The notes under the pieces: model-generated
Seen by the model: the letters and a program-made list of their open reading frames with translations, nothing else
What the model was told of the DNA's origin: nothing
The model's database searches: none
Part shown: positions 46,257-54,430 of the stretch, in pieces
How the letters are laid out: each line of letters begins with the position of its first letter
Position numbering within the stretch: position 1 is the stretch's first letter
Origin: Pseudanabaena sp. PCC 6802
Lineage (GTDB): Bacteria; Cyanobacteriota; Cyanobacteriia; Pseudanabaenales; Pseudanabaenaceae
NCBI RefSeq assembly: GCF_000332175.1
Contig: NZ_KB235914.1
Location: 1,613,368 to 1,677,367, forward strand
Reading direction: 5' to 3'
Length of the DNA: 64,000 bases
Position numbers and translations under genes: made by a program

Positions 46257-47186
46257 TTAGCGATCGCGTGCTGTTATATAGTCTGCCAGCGCCATTAACG
46301 GGATAGCAGCACTACCAAAGCTTTGCAATTCGGCTTTGGCAGTATTTACGAGTTCCTCAGCTTTTTGTTGTGATGTTGGTATACCCCACAAACTAGGATA
46401 AGTCACTTTTTGGGCAGCAACATCTTTCCCTGCGGTTTTACCAAGTTGCTCGGTAGTGGCAGTCATATCAAGGATATCGTCAATAATCTGGAATGCCAGA
46501 CCGATATTCTGAGCGTAGGTGGATAGCTTGGCTAGATCGGCCCCAGATGCACCCGCCAGGACTGCACCACAAGTAACGCATGCTTCCAGCAGTGCTGCCG
46601 TCTTGTGCATGTGAATAAAGGTAAGAGTTTCTGCCGTAGTATCCGTCTTTCCCTCGCATTCGAGATCGACCACTTGACCGCCAACCAGACCCGTAGCAGC
46701 AATGGCATGCCCCAACCGCTTCACAACATTAATCACGCGCTCGGCTGGTACTCCAGCAGTGCGATCGGCAATAAACTCAAAGGCATAGGCAAGAAGAGCA
46801 TCACCCGCCAGAATTGCAATGTCTTCTCCATATACCTTATGGTTGGTAAGCTTACCGCGACGATAATCGTCGTTGTCCATCGCAGGCAGGTCATCATGGA
46901 TCAATGACATGGTATGTACCATTTCCATGGCGCAGGCGGTGGGCATGGCAACCCGAAGCGCTTCATCGCGGCGGGACGCATCCCCCTGGGAATCGCCGCC
47001 AATTGCCTCATAGGCAGCCAGGCACAAGATGGGGCGCAGTCGTTTCCCCCCCGCCATCAGCGAGTACCGCATTGCTTCGTACACTTTTTCGGGATAGACA
47101 ACTTGAATCGAAGCATCCAGAGCCGCTTCTACATCGACCTTAGCGGCTTTGAGGTAGTTTTCTAGATTGAATGTATTTGTTGACAT
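46257..47186 (-). CDS. crtE: Geranylgeranyl diphosphate synthase
   Basis: 309 residues from ATG 47186 ([20 protein letters not shown]); an ATG at 47207 would overlap folD by 20 bp. It shows [13 protein letters not shown], the first Asp-rich motif [26 protein letters not shown]-like [16 protein letters not shown], and the second motif [13 protein letters not shown]. This is the type II GGPP synthase expected for carotenoid, chlorophyll-phytyl and quinone synthesis. It runs in the order folD, crtE, PAP2-like gene, small membrane protein on one strand. It is clearly distinct from the fusion prenyl synthase at 11150-13405. Confidence 0.94.
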   Translation of the reverse strand: MSTNTFNLENYLKAAKVDVEAALDASIQVVYPEKVYEAMRYSLMAGGKRLRPILCLAAYEAIGGDSQGDASRRDEALRVAMPTACAMEMVHTMSLIHDDLPAMDNDDYRRGKLTNHKVYGEDIAILAGDALLAYAFEFIADRTAGVPAERVINVVKRLGHAIAATGLVGGQVVDLECEGKTDTTAETLTFIHMHKTAALLEACVTCGAVLAGASGADLAKLSTYAQNIGLAFQIIDDILDMTATTEQLGKTAGKDVAAQKVTYPSLWGIPTSQQKAEELVNTAKAELQSFGSAAIPLMALADYITARDR

Positions 47187-47187
47187 G

Positions 47188-48069
47188 TCAATTGTATGCT
47201 GTGCCATATCGCCGACAATAACTCCAAATAGTATTGTGCATCAACATGGTCACAGTCATCGGCCCAACTCCTCCCGGAACGGGTGTAATGTGCGACGCAA
47301 CCTGGCTTGCGCCCTCAAAGTCAACATCGCCAACCAGGCGCGAATTACCCTCGTAGTCAGTAATGCGATTGATCCCCACGTCAATTACTACTGCCCCCGG
47401 CTTGACCATATCGCGCGTGACTAACTCGGGTTTGCCCACTGCGGCAATCAGGATATCGGCACTCCTGGTCGTGGCTTTGAGATCCTCGGTGCGAGAGTGC
47501 GCCATAATCACCGTGGCATTAGCTTGCAAAAGCAACATGGCAACGGGTTTGCCCACTAAAATACTGCGTCCAATTACCACGGCTGTCTTGCCTGCCACTT
47601 CAATATTGGCAGTTTGCAGCAATTGCATTACACCCGCAGGCGTGCAGCTTTGCAAACCCACTTCGCCGCGCATGAGCTTGCCCATATTGTAGGGGTGCAA
47701 TCCATCCGCATCTTTATCGGGGTGAATTGTATTGAGCAGCGCGATCGCGTCGAGATGTTCCGGCAAGGGCAACTGCACCAGAATGCCATCAACGCGATCG
47801 TCCTGGTTGAGCTGAGCGATCGCCTGTTCCAGTTCGGCTTGCGTGACGCTGGTGGGGAAGTGCTGCCCGAACGACTGCATCCCTATACGCTGGCAGGCTA
47901 GCTCCTTATTCTTGACATAGGCGGCGCTGGCGGGATTATCGCCTACCATCAGAACGGCTAACCCTGGGGCGCGTCCGAATTGCGATCGCCATTGGGCGAT
48001 GCGATCGCCCATTTCTGCCTGCATGCGCTTTGCTAGTGCCTTGCCATCAATTATTTGTGCAGATGTCAT
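47188..48069 (-). CDS. folD: Bifunctional methylenetetrahydrofolate dehydrogenase/cyclohydrolase
   Basis: A 293-aa enzyme. Family motifs are [16 protein letters not shown] (catalytic lysine), [52 protein letters not shown] (usually GRSxIVGKP) and [16 protein letters not shown]. It interconverts 5,10-methylene-THF and 10-formyl-THF for one-carbon metabolism. Size and all motifs are normal. It precedes crtE closely. Confidence 0.95.
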   Translation of the reverse strand: MTSAQIIDGKALAKRMQAEMGDRIAQWRSQFGRAPGLAVLMVGDNPASAAYVKNKELACQRIGMQSFGQHFPTSVTQAELEQAIAQLNQDDRVDGILVQLPLPEHLDAIALLNTIHPDKDADGLHPYNMGKLMRGEVGLQSCTPAGVMQLLQTANIEVAGKTAVVIGRSILVGKPVAMLLLQANATVIMAHSRTEDLKATTRSADILIAAVGKPELVTRDMVKPGAVVIDVGINRITDYEGNSRLVGDVDFEGASQVASHITPVPGGVGPMTVTMLMHNTIWSYCRRYGTAYN

Positions 48070-48306
48070 GTTTTGAGTGGTTTCGAGCGGTAAATTAAGC
48101 TGTTATCTGGAATCAAAATGCTTATATATTTTAAGGGTTTACAGCCAGCGCTTGAATTTAAGCTATAACAATCGCTACATGTTGCTTCTGCCTCCTAAAT
48201 CATATCGGTAGGCGGAAGCTAAAATCATAGCTAGTGCCATGTAACTAGTAGCAGTAGGCAATATCTAAGCTCTTGCCAAATAAAGGAAGTATTACGCCAG
48301 TTTGAA

Positions 48307-48492
48307 ATGGGAAAGAAAAATCATGAAAAAGCTATCAGATCTTTAAACAAGCGCATAGCTGAGCATGAAGATAAAATTAAAAGAGAGCTAGAAAAAGACG
48401 TTCCGGATCTAGGGCTGATTCGGCATTGGCAAGTCGAGATTCGTGCCTTTGAAAAGGGTATTCAACAAGCACAAAAAAGACTAGGGAAATAA
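48307..48492 (+). CDS. Small helical protein, 61 aa
   Basis: A charged, fully helical peptide (MGKKNHEKAIRSLNKRIAEH, then EDKIKRELEKDVPDLGL) with heptad-like spacing that suggests a short coiled coil. It is followed after 2 bp by the 95-aa gene. Together with the truncated DUF29 gene this forms a small same-strand run. No family is recognised, but coding is supported by the tight packing. Confidence 0.6.
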   Translation: MGKKNHEKAIRSLNKRIAEHEDKIKRELEKDVPDLGLIRHWQVEIRAFEKGIQQAQKRLGK

Positions 48493-48494
48493 CT

Positions 48495-48782
48495 ATGCAA
48501 GCGACTGAGCTACCTATAGATCTAATACTTCAAGCGTATCGTCCAACGGCAATCAAAAATACGACCCTGAGTACGCTTGTAGCAGAGCTAGGTGTGGAAT
48601 GTCAAAATATTCTTGCGCTAATTCATCAACTTCAGCTATCAAGCCTGAGTCGCGACCAGACAACGGATGTTTTAGCTGAGCTAACAGCATCGGTGATCCA
48701 CTTGCAAGCCCATTGTGGCGACGACTTGCAAGATCTAATTGCAAATGAGTTAGAGAGCTTGCCTGATGAGCTAGAAACCTAA
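48495..48782 (+). CDS. Small unknown protein, 95 aa
   Basis: A 95-aa acidic, helical protein (TELPIDLILQAYRPTAIKNT, then LSRDQTTDVLAELTASVI). No domain was recognised. It begins 2 bp after the 61-aa gene and ends 27 bp before the truncated DUF29 frame, so the three are probably one transcript. Confidence 0.55.
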   Translation: MQATELPIDLILQAYRPTAIKNTTLSTLVAELGVECQNILALIHQLQLSSLSRDQTTDVLAELTASVIHLQAHCGDDLQDLIANELESLPDELET

Positions 48783-48809
48783 AAGAGTCAGGTAAAGAGG
48801 ATAAAAGCT

Positions 48810-48980
48810 ATGACGGAAATAGTAAAAGCGCGATCGCTTTACGAGCAAGACATCCTGCTCTGGGTAGAAGATACGGTTGCCAAGCTGAAATCGCGAGATT
48901 TTCAGAATCTGGATATCGAGAATTTAATTGAAGAGGTGGAGTCGTTGGGGAGAGAGTTAAATTACCTGAGTGGGTTCTAG
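48810..48980 (+). pseudogene. Truncated DUF29 protein
   Basis: ATG 48810 opens a 56-codon frame, MTEIVKARSLYEQDILLWVE through NLDIENLIEEVESLGRELN, which is the conserved N-terminus of DUF29 proteins. It then ends in YLSGF and TAG at 48978-48980, whereas the family runs to about 150 residues. The 3' part is absent, and the following DNA is the 3' end of the convergent GTPase gene (from 48957). This indicates a deletion or rearrangement at this boundary. Confidence 0.8.
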
Positions 48981-50108
48981 CAATGTTGGCAATAAACCCA
49001 GCCAGAACGATCGCTCCTGCCATTTGTCTGGAGTTGTCTCGGTCAAACTAGTGACAACGGTATTAAGATGTCGCGCTAACTCTGCTTCGCCATTGCCTTG
49101 GGTGAATTTTACTTGCTGGCGCAACATTTCAACCAGGGTGAGCAACATGGCTAAACCATCGGCGATCGCATCCCTAGTGGTGGGAATATCCAGACTCAGA
49201 TGCGGCGACGAGCCGCCAACCCACAGGAACCCCCAGGCGCATGGTTCGCCCGATGCCAGCAATGCCATGATCTTTCTGGTTTCCGCTCCCGAGGGAGTTT
49301 TACCGTGGAATAAATGCTGGATCTCGGTGACGGCGATCGCCAGCGTACCGAGTATGTAGGGGCTGGACTGCGGCTTTAGTGCCTGCTCTGCCAGCTTCAC
49401 CATTGCCTTAGCAATAATATCGAGGATCGCGGTTCTGGTTTCGCTAAAGGCACGGGCATTGACGATATCTTGCCATCTTTGCTGCAGGAGGCTCTCTATA
49501 TCCGCCCTCAGAACATCAACGCCACGAATGTCTAACTGCATGGCATAGTTAACTTCAGGATCGTAACCAAAAGCACAAGTAGGGTAGATGGTCTCAACGC
49601 CCAAATCCTGTTTCCATTGTGCAATAACACGTTCTAAGACAATAGGCTGCCACTTGTCATACTCATCAATTTTGTTGAATACCACAAATACGTGGGCGCA
49701 TTGCCGCCGCAGATCGTCTAAATGTTGCTTTTGTCTGGCATCAGAGGAACCATCCACAACCAGGATGCCTACGTCAACCCGTTCGAGGAACTTGCGCGTA
49801 ATACTGCTATGGTCGGCGCGCACGTCATCCAGGCCAGGTGAGTCGATTAACCGGACGCGATCGTTGAGGCGGAGACACTGTACTTTTTGCGTTACGCCAG
49901 ATTCTGCTCTGACTTTAAATAAGGAATTCTTACGAACCTTGCCCAGTAAAGCATTAATGAGGGAGCTTTTACCGGAGCTAACTCTACCAATCACGATTAT
50001 ATTTAACGTATCTAGACCATCTTGCATCTCTTCTTCAAATCGGGCATGGCTGCTTTCAAAGAAAGAGCTAGCAACCTCACGGTTAACGCGGTCTGATTGT
50101 TGCGACAT
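48957..50108 (-). CDS. Dynamin-like/Era-like GTPase of unknown role
   Basis: A 383-aa GTPase. G1 is GRVSSGKSSLINALLG, G3 is DSPGLDDVRADHS and G4 is FNKIDEYD. After the ~200-residue G domain, the rest is helical (EQALKPQSSPYILGTLAIAV, then AMLLTLVEMLRQQVKFTQG), in the style of bacterial YfjP/dynamin-like GTPases. It has no obvious membrane segments. Function may be membrane or stress related. Its 3' end overlaps the truncated DUF29 frame on the other strand by 24 bp. Confidence 0.82.
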   Translation of the reverse strand: MSQQSDRVNREVASSFFESSHARFEEEMQDGLDTLNIIVIGRVSSGKSSLINALLGKVRKNSLFKVRAESGVTQKVQCLRLNDRVRLIDSPGLDDVRADHSSITRKFLERVDVGILVVDGSSDARQKQHLDDLRRQCAHVFVVFNKIDEYDKWQPIVLERVIAQWKQDLGVETIYPTCAFGYDPEVNYAMQLDIRGVDVLRADIESLLQQRWQDIVNARAFSETRTAILDIIAKAMVKLAEQALKPQSSPYILGTLAIAVTEIQHLFHGKTPSGAETRKIMALLASGEPCAWGFLWVGGSSPHLSLDIPTTRDAIADGLAMLLTLVEMLRQQVKFTQGNGEAELARHLNTVVTSLTETTPDKWQERSFWLGLLPTLLEPTQVI

Positions 50109-50189
50109 AGAACTAAGTACAATATGGGGATTGGCAAATCAGACTATATATTTTAGGCTGATTTAGTCCTGAGCAAATAATTTGAGCCG

Positions 50190-50927
50190 TTAGCGAATTA
50201 ATATGCGCTCGACAAACTTGGCTAAAAGGCGGTGGGATTCTGGTGTTTCAGCCGCGCTATCCAACACTGATTGGAGTTGATCGTCGCTCTCAGTGTACTT
50301 GTGTTTGTAAATAGTCAGGCGTTCTACCAACGTGGCGCGATCTACTTCAGGGTGAAATTGGAATGCCCAAAATGGCTTATCCGTAACGCGAAAAGCATGG
50401 CAACAAGCAGATGTATAAGCTAGAGGCTGACAGCCTGCTGGTGCTCGTACGGCGCGCTCGCGGTGTACGGAAACAGCAAGGAAGGGATCGGGAGTATCGC
50501 ACAAAAGGGGATCGCTGGTGGCCGATCCAGTGAGCTGGATGGGAATCGTTCCCATTTCAAAATCTCGCTCGTCGCGCAGGATCTTGCCGCCCAAAGCTAC
50601 TGTTGCCAGTTGAAACCCAAAGCAGGAAGCAAAAACGGGAATATCCGACTCAACGCAATGGCGCAGAAGATTCTGGCTGGGGGTAAGAAAGCTATAGTTT
50701 TCGGGTTCTAGAACGCTAGCTTCGCTAGCACCACCGACAAAGAGAGCATCGTAGGTTTCAGCGCTGTGGATGGGAAAGTCTGGCGTATCGAAGACGTTCA
50801 ATACATCAATTTGCGACACATGTAGACCAGTGTGGCGGGCAAAGCTGGCAAGTTCCTCGCAGCGTACTTTTTGTTCGTTGCGAATTTGCAGGAGTAAGAC
50901 ACGGAGCTTATGTTTTTTATCGAGCAT
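50190..50927 (-). CDS. Class I glutamine amidotransferase-like protein (GMP-synthase-like)
   Basis: 245 residues from ATG 50927 (MLDKKHKLRVLLLQIRNEQK); the frame reaches back to 50987, but those codons look non-conserved. The catalytic Cys is in PVFASCFGFQLATVAL, and the His-Glu pair is in FWAFQFHPEVD. No synthetase domain is attached. Stand-alone members of this group act on small molecules (for example gamma-glutamyl compounds), with specificity not visible here. The gene is monocistronic. Confidence 0.85.
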   Translation of the reverse strand: MLDKKHKLRVLLLQIRNEQKVRCEELASFARHTGLHVSQIDVLNVFDTPDFPIHSAETYDALFVGGASEASVLEPENYSFLTPSQNLLRHCVESDIPVFASCFGFQLATVALGGKILRDERDFEMGTIPIQLTGSATSDPLLCDTPDPFLAVSVHRERAVRAPAGCQPLAYTSACCHAFRVTDKPFWAFQFHPEVDRATLVERLTIYKHKYTESDDQLQSVLDSAAETPESHRLLAKFVERILIR

Positions 50928-51050
50928 ATCATTCAGAACAACTAACCAGCTTGGGAGGGACAGAATCCCCTTTAAGTCAGCACGCACTCGCCCATGTTAT
51001 ACCAATTTTCTACAGATTGCGGTAAGGGCGAACGATCGCAGGCCACTATA

Positions 51051-51134
51051 TATAGCTGCATTCAACAGGCTCAGGACGGTGCGTGGGCGCTGTGCCCCAC
51101 ACCCCCTGTCCTAACAGATCTGCATACGGCTATA
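51051..51134. mobile_element. MITE-like element, family A copy 2
   Basis: An 84-bp element bounded by TATAGC and GGCTATA. In inverted orientation it shares TTATAGCCGTATGCAGATCT and GTTAGGACAGGGGGTGTGGG with the copy at 27168. It is shorter because an internal segment is missing. It is non-coding. Confidence 0.6.
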
Positions 51135-51215
51135 AATTAACGCATAGTTCTATTTTGAATAATGGGTATAAATCCGCATGTTGCGAAAGCTACCATTCCA
51201 CCATTGTCGAAATCG

Positions 51216-51770
51216 CTACCGATCGCTTTTTAACAATTCCAGCGGTAAAGTCTGCATAAGCCGCAGAAAAGGCTCGGTGCGATCGAGTCCTCGTACCAAT
51301 ACTAAAGCCCCCTGAATTCGTAAAACTGCATCTTCAGCACGATATTTTGCTAACCGATTTTCTAGCCCGGCCTCTTCTAATACGGATGCGATCGCTTCGA
51401 TCCATTGGCAGAGCGATCGCCCGATCTGCTGGTGAAACAAATCGTTGCTAGATCTACCCAATGCCAAAACTGCCCATAGACAGGAGTTATGCCCTTCGTT
51501 AAAAAATTGCTTCACTTGCTCGCACATGGTCTGTAGTTTGTCGATCGGCTTTGCCTTGCTATTCAAATTAGCCAAAATACTTGTCTCCAGCCACAGGTCG
51601 ACTCGTTCGAGCGCAGCTTCTGCCATCTCCTGCTTGCCGCCTGGGAAATAGTGATAAAGATTGGTTTTACCCACGCCCGTCGCTTTAGCAATGTTGGTTA
51701 GACTAGCTCCGTCATATCCATACACGCGAAATACATCCACTAGTTGACCGACAAGTTTCTCTCTAGACAT
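51216..51770 (-). CDS. TetR-family transcriptional regulator
   Basis: A 184-aa repressor-type protein. The N-terminal HTH (residues about 5-50) reads LVGQLVDVFRVYGYDGASLT followed by NIAKATGVGKTNLYHYFPGG, the typical TetR recognition helix. The C-terminal ligand-binding domain is helical with FNEGHNSCLWAVLALGRSS, including a conserved cysteine. The gene is divergent from a DJ-1/PfpI-family gene with a 100-bp region that contains a symmetric site. It probably represses that neighbour and itself. The ligand is unknown. Confidence 0.9.
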   Translation of the reverse strand: MSREKLVGQLVDVFRVYGYDGASLTNIAKATGVGKTNLYHYFPGGKQEMAEAALERVDLWLETSILANLNSKAKPIDKLQTMCEQVKQFFNEGHNSCLWAVLALGRSSNDLFHQQIGRSLCQWIEAIASVLEEAGLENRLAKYRAEDAVLRIQGALVLVRGLDRTEPFLRLMQTLPLELLKSDR

Positions 51771-51795
51771 TGGGGGAATCAGGTGAATTGCAGGC

Positions 51796-51824
51796 TTGAC
51801 ATTTTAACGAACGTTCAGTAAGTT
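51796..51824 (+). promoter_or_regulatory. Promoter with embedded TetR-type operator
   Basis: TTGACA (51796-51801) is followed by a 17-bp spacer and TAAGTT (51819-51824) as a weak -10. The palindrome GAACGTTC at 51809-51816 lies between the two boxes, within TAACGAACGTTCAGTA, where a bound repressor would block RNA polymerase. It faces the DJ-1/PfpI gene. Confidence 0.6.
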
Positions 51825-51870
51825 AATTGTAACAAAGCTTCGGTAAATTATTCAACACCAGGAAAAATTC

Positions 51871-52530
51871 ATGTCTCACAAGATTGCTGGCTTTCGTTTG
51901 GGGATTTATGTTTTTAAAGATGCCGAAATCGTTGACTATGCTGCACCCTATGGCGTGTTTTCGGTAGCGCGGCGGTTCGATCCAGAGCTAGATGCTTTCC
52001 TAATCGCAGAGAATCTACGCCCAGTTCAAACCCAGGCAGGGTTTACCGTAATGCCCAATTACGGCTTTAGCGATCGCCCGGACATGGATGCATTTTTGAT
52101 TCCAGGTGGATTTGGCACGCGCCAGGAGCTGCACAATAAAAATTTGCATAATTTTATTCGCCAGTTACCGGAATCGTGCTTGCTGACAAGCGTTTGCACT
52201 GGATCTTGGATTTACGGCAAAATGGGATTGTTAGATGGGCTGCCAGCCACCAATCGCAAGGAACCGGATCGCTTAGAAGCCTCAGCAATGGGAAAAGTGC
52301 CATTGGATAGACTCGCGGCGATCGCACCTGCTTGTCGCATTAGCCGTGCCAGAGTTGTAGATGCAGGGCGCATCATTACGGCGGGAGGGATTTCTTCAGG
52401 AATGGAAATGGGATTCTATCTGCTCAAGCGCGCCGGGTATGACGATGCCTTCATCCAGGATGTCGCTCGCACCATGGAATATCAACAAGCCTACGAGTTA
52501 TATCGTCACGACATCGAGATCGCCAATTAA
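51871..52530 (+). CDS. DJ-1/PfpI family protein (class I GATase-like)
   Basis: A 219-aa protein. The nucleophile elbow is TSVCTGSWIYGKMGLLDG with the catalytic cysteine, and FLIPGGFGTRQELHN carries the GG loop with an acidic neighbour. The C-terminal part (AGGISSGMEMGFYLLKRAGY) is that of the transcription-factor-like and isonitrile-hydratase-like subgroup without a DNA-binding tail. The exact reaction is not visible; isonitrile hydratase, glyoxalase III or a chaperone role are the known options. It is divergent from and probably controlled by the adjacent TetR regulator. Confidence 0.86.
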   Translation: MSHKIAGFRLGIYVFKDAEIVDYAAPYGVFSVARRFDPELDAFLIAENLRPVQTQAGFTVMPNYGFSDRPDMDAFLIPGGFGTRQELHNKNLHNFIRQLPESCLLTSVCTGSWIYGKMGLLDGLPATNRKEPDRLEASAMGKVPLDRLAAIAPACRISRARVVDAGRIITAGGISSGMEMGFYLLKRAGYDDAFIQDVARTMEYQQAYELYRHDIEIAN

Positions 52531-52626
52531 TACCAAATTCTGGCTTGTTAGCCCCTTTTCTCAGAGTCTGCGAAGGCAGACTTTGCTCGTGTAGCCGCGA
52601 CTTCTAGTCGCCAGGCAATACAGAGA

Positions 52627-52739
52627 TATAGCGGTTTTCAGATGAAAACGAGAAGGGGGTTTGGGGGCGTTGCCCCCAAGAAGGGGTTCTACCCCTTCAC
52701 CCCATCAATAAAACCCGTTCTCAATTGCAAAGCGCTATA
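52627..52739. mobile_element. MITE-like element, family B copy 2
   Basis: A 113-bp element, TATAGCGGTTTTCAGATG at the left and GCGCTATA at the right, in inverted orientation relative to the near-identical 113-bp copy at 29327-29439. It fills most of the gap between the DJ-1 gene and the decarboxylase gene. It is non-coding. Confidence 0.75.
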
Positions 52740-52792
52740 ATGGGTGCAGATTTGGGATAATTCAGTTTCTGGGCAGTATGATGATTGGCAAC

Positions 52793-54430
52793 CTAAATCG
52801 CACAACTCTGATCGGTTGACTTCCGCGTGAATAATAGATTCTCGCGATAGTCCACCGGACAGTCAATAATGGTCGGAACTGACTGCTCTAATGCCTCTTT
52901 GAGCGTCGGCACCAGATCGATTGTAGATTCAATGCGATAACCTTTGAGTCCCATGCTGTCCGCTAGCTTAACGAAATCGGGATTGCCAAATTGGATGAAT
53001 GCCGACTCGCCATAGTGAACTTGTTGTTTCCATTCAATCAAGCCATAACCACCATCGTTAAAGATCAGCGTTACGAATGGCGTACCGATGCGAACGGCGG
53101 TTTCCAGTTCCTGCATGTTCATCATGAATCCACCATCACCCGTTACCGCAATCACCTTGCGATTTGGATAAACTAGTTTGGCCGCGATCGCACCCGGAAT
53201 TGCAATGCCCATGGCCGCAAATCCGTTAGAGATAATGCAGGTGTTGGGGCGATCGCAGTGGTAGTGTCGTGCCATCCACATCTTGTGGGCACCCACATCG
53301 CAAATCACGATATCGTCTGGACCCATCACCTGCCGCACGTCATAGACGATTTTTTGGGGTTTGACGGGAAATCCCTCATCACGGGCGTATTGCTCGTAGT
53401 CGGCGCGAATACTGGTGCGCAAATGCACCGCATGGGGTTCCGGCTTGCCAGAGCGATCGGCACGATGCAAGATTTCAATCAGCGCATCTGAGATATCGCC
53501 TACTACTTCCACGGTGGGGACGTAACTGCTATCTACTTCTGCGGGCGTCTCACCAATGTGGATAATTGGCACCTTGCCAGTGAAATTCCATTTCTTGGGT
53601 GAAAACTCAATCAGATCGTAGCCGATCGCGATCACTAGGTCGGTTTCCTCAAACGCACAGGTAATGAAATCGCGTTGCTGCAATCCCATCGTCCATAGTG
53701 CCAGGGGATGGGTGTAGGGAATCACTCCTTTACCCATAAACGTATTCACCACCGGAATATTAAGCCGCGTGGCAAATTCCGTCAGTACTTCGCTCGCTTG
53801 GGAGCGAATTGTCCCATTACCAGCCAGGATTAAGGGATTTTTGGCTTTAGAGACTAATACTGCCGCTTCGCCCAGACTGCGGTAGGAAGCATAGATTTTA
53901 CCCGTATCCGTCGTGCAAAGTGGAGCGCCTTCAACTTCCATCGCTGCGATGTTTTCAGGCAGGTCAATGTGAACGGCACCGGGTTTTTCAGATTGCGATA
54001 CTTTAAATGCTTTGCGCACGATTTCCGGCGTAATGCTGGGGCGCACAATTTGGGCGTTCCATTTCGTGATCGGTTCAAACAACGCCACTAGATCGAGGTA
54101 CTGATGCGATTCAATATGCATTCTATCCGTGCCCACCTGACCCGTAATTGCCACCAACGGCGCGCAATCGAGATCCGCGTCGGCAACGCCAGTCATTAAG
54201 TTAGTAGCGCCAGGTCCCAGAGTAGATAGACACACGCCAGGCTTGCTCGTCAGCCTGCCATAGACATCTGCCATAAATGCCGCACCCTGCTCGTGACGGG
54301 TGGTGATAAATCGAATCGAGGATTTAGAGAGTGCCTTCAGCACCTCCATATTCTCCTCGCCAGGCAGGCCGAAAATATACTCTACGCCTTCATTTTCCAA
54401 ACAACGTACCAATAGCTCTGCTGTGTTCAT
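52793..54430 (-). CDS. 2-oxoglutarate decarboxylase (acetolactate-synthase-like ThDP enzyme)
   Basis: A 545-aa ThDP-dependent enzyme that looks like an acetolactate synthase large subunit. It has GLPGEENMEVLKALS, the catalytic glutamate in TTRHEQGAAFMADVYGR, and the ThDP/Mg motif VTGDGGFMMNMQELETAVR followed by LIFNDGGYGLIEWKQ. Family labels suggest acetolactate synthase. However, its 4-bp overlap with a succinic semialdehyde dehydrogenase gene is the arrangement known for the cyanobacterial 2-oxoglutarate decarboxylase and SSADH pair that closes the TCA cycle without a 2-oxoglutarate dehydrogenase. On that basis I call it the decarboxylase. No regulatory small subunit gene is nearby. Confidence 0.82.
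   Translation of the reverse strand: MNTAELLVRCLENEGVEYIFGLPGEENMEVLKALSKSSIRFITTRHEQGAAFMADVYGRLTSKPGVCLSTLGPGATNLMTGVADADLDCAPLVAITGQVGTDRMHIESHQYLDLVALFEPITKWNAQIVRPSITPEIVRKAFKVSQSEKPGAVHIDLPENIAAMEVEGAPLCTTDTGKIYASYRSLGEAAVLVSKAKNPLILAGNGTIRSQASEVLTEFATRLNIPVVNTFMGKGVIPYTHPLALWTMGLQQRDFITCAFEETDLVIAIGYDLIEFSPKKWNFTGKVPIIHIGETPAEVDSSYVPTVEVVGDISDALIEILHRADRSGKPEPHAVHLRTSIRADYEQYARDEGFPVKPQKIVYDVRQVMGPDDIVICDVGAHKMWMARHYHCDRPNTCIISNGFAAMGIAIPGAIAAKLVYPNRKVIAVTGDGGFMMNMQELETAVRIGTPFVTLIFNDGGYGLIEWKQQVHYGESAFIQFGNPDFVKLADSMGLKGYRIESTIDLVPTLKEALEQSVPTIIDCPVDYRENLLFTRKSTDQSCAI

Noticed and set aside
52793-54430. Acetolactate synthase large subunit (ilvB)
   Set aside because: Its overlap with an SSADH gene and the lack of an ilvN neighbour fit the known 2-oxoglutarate decarboxylase better.
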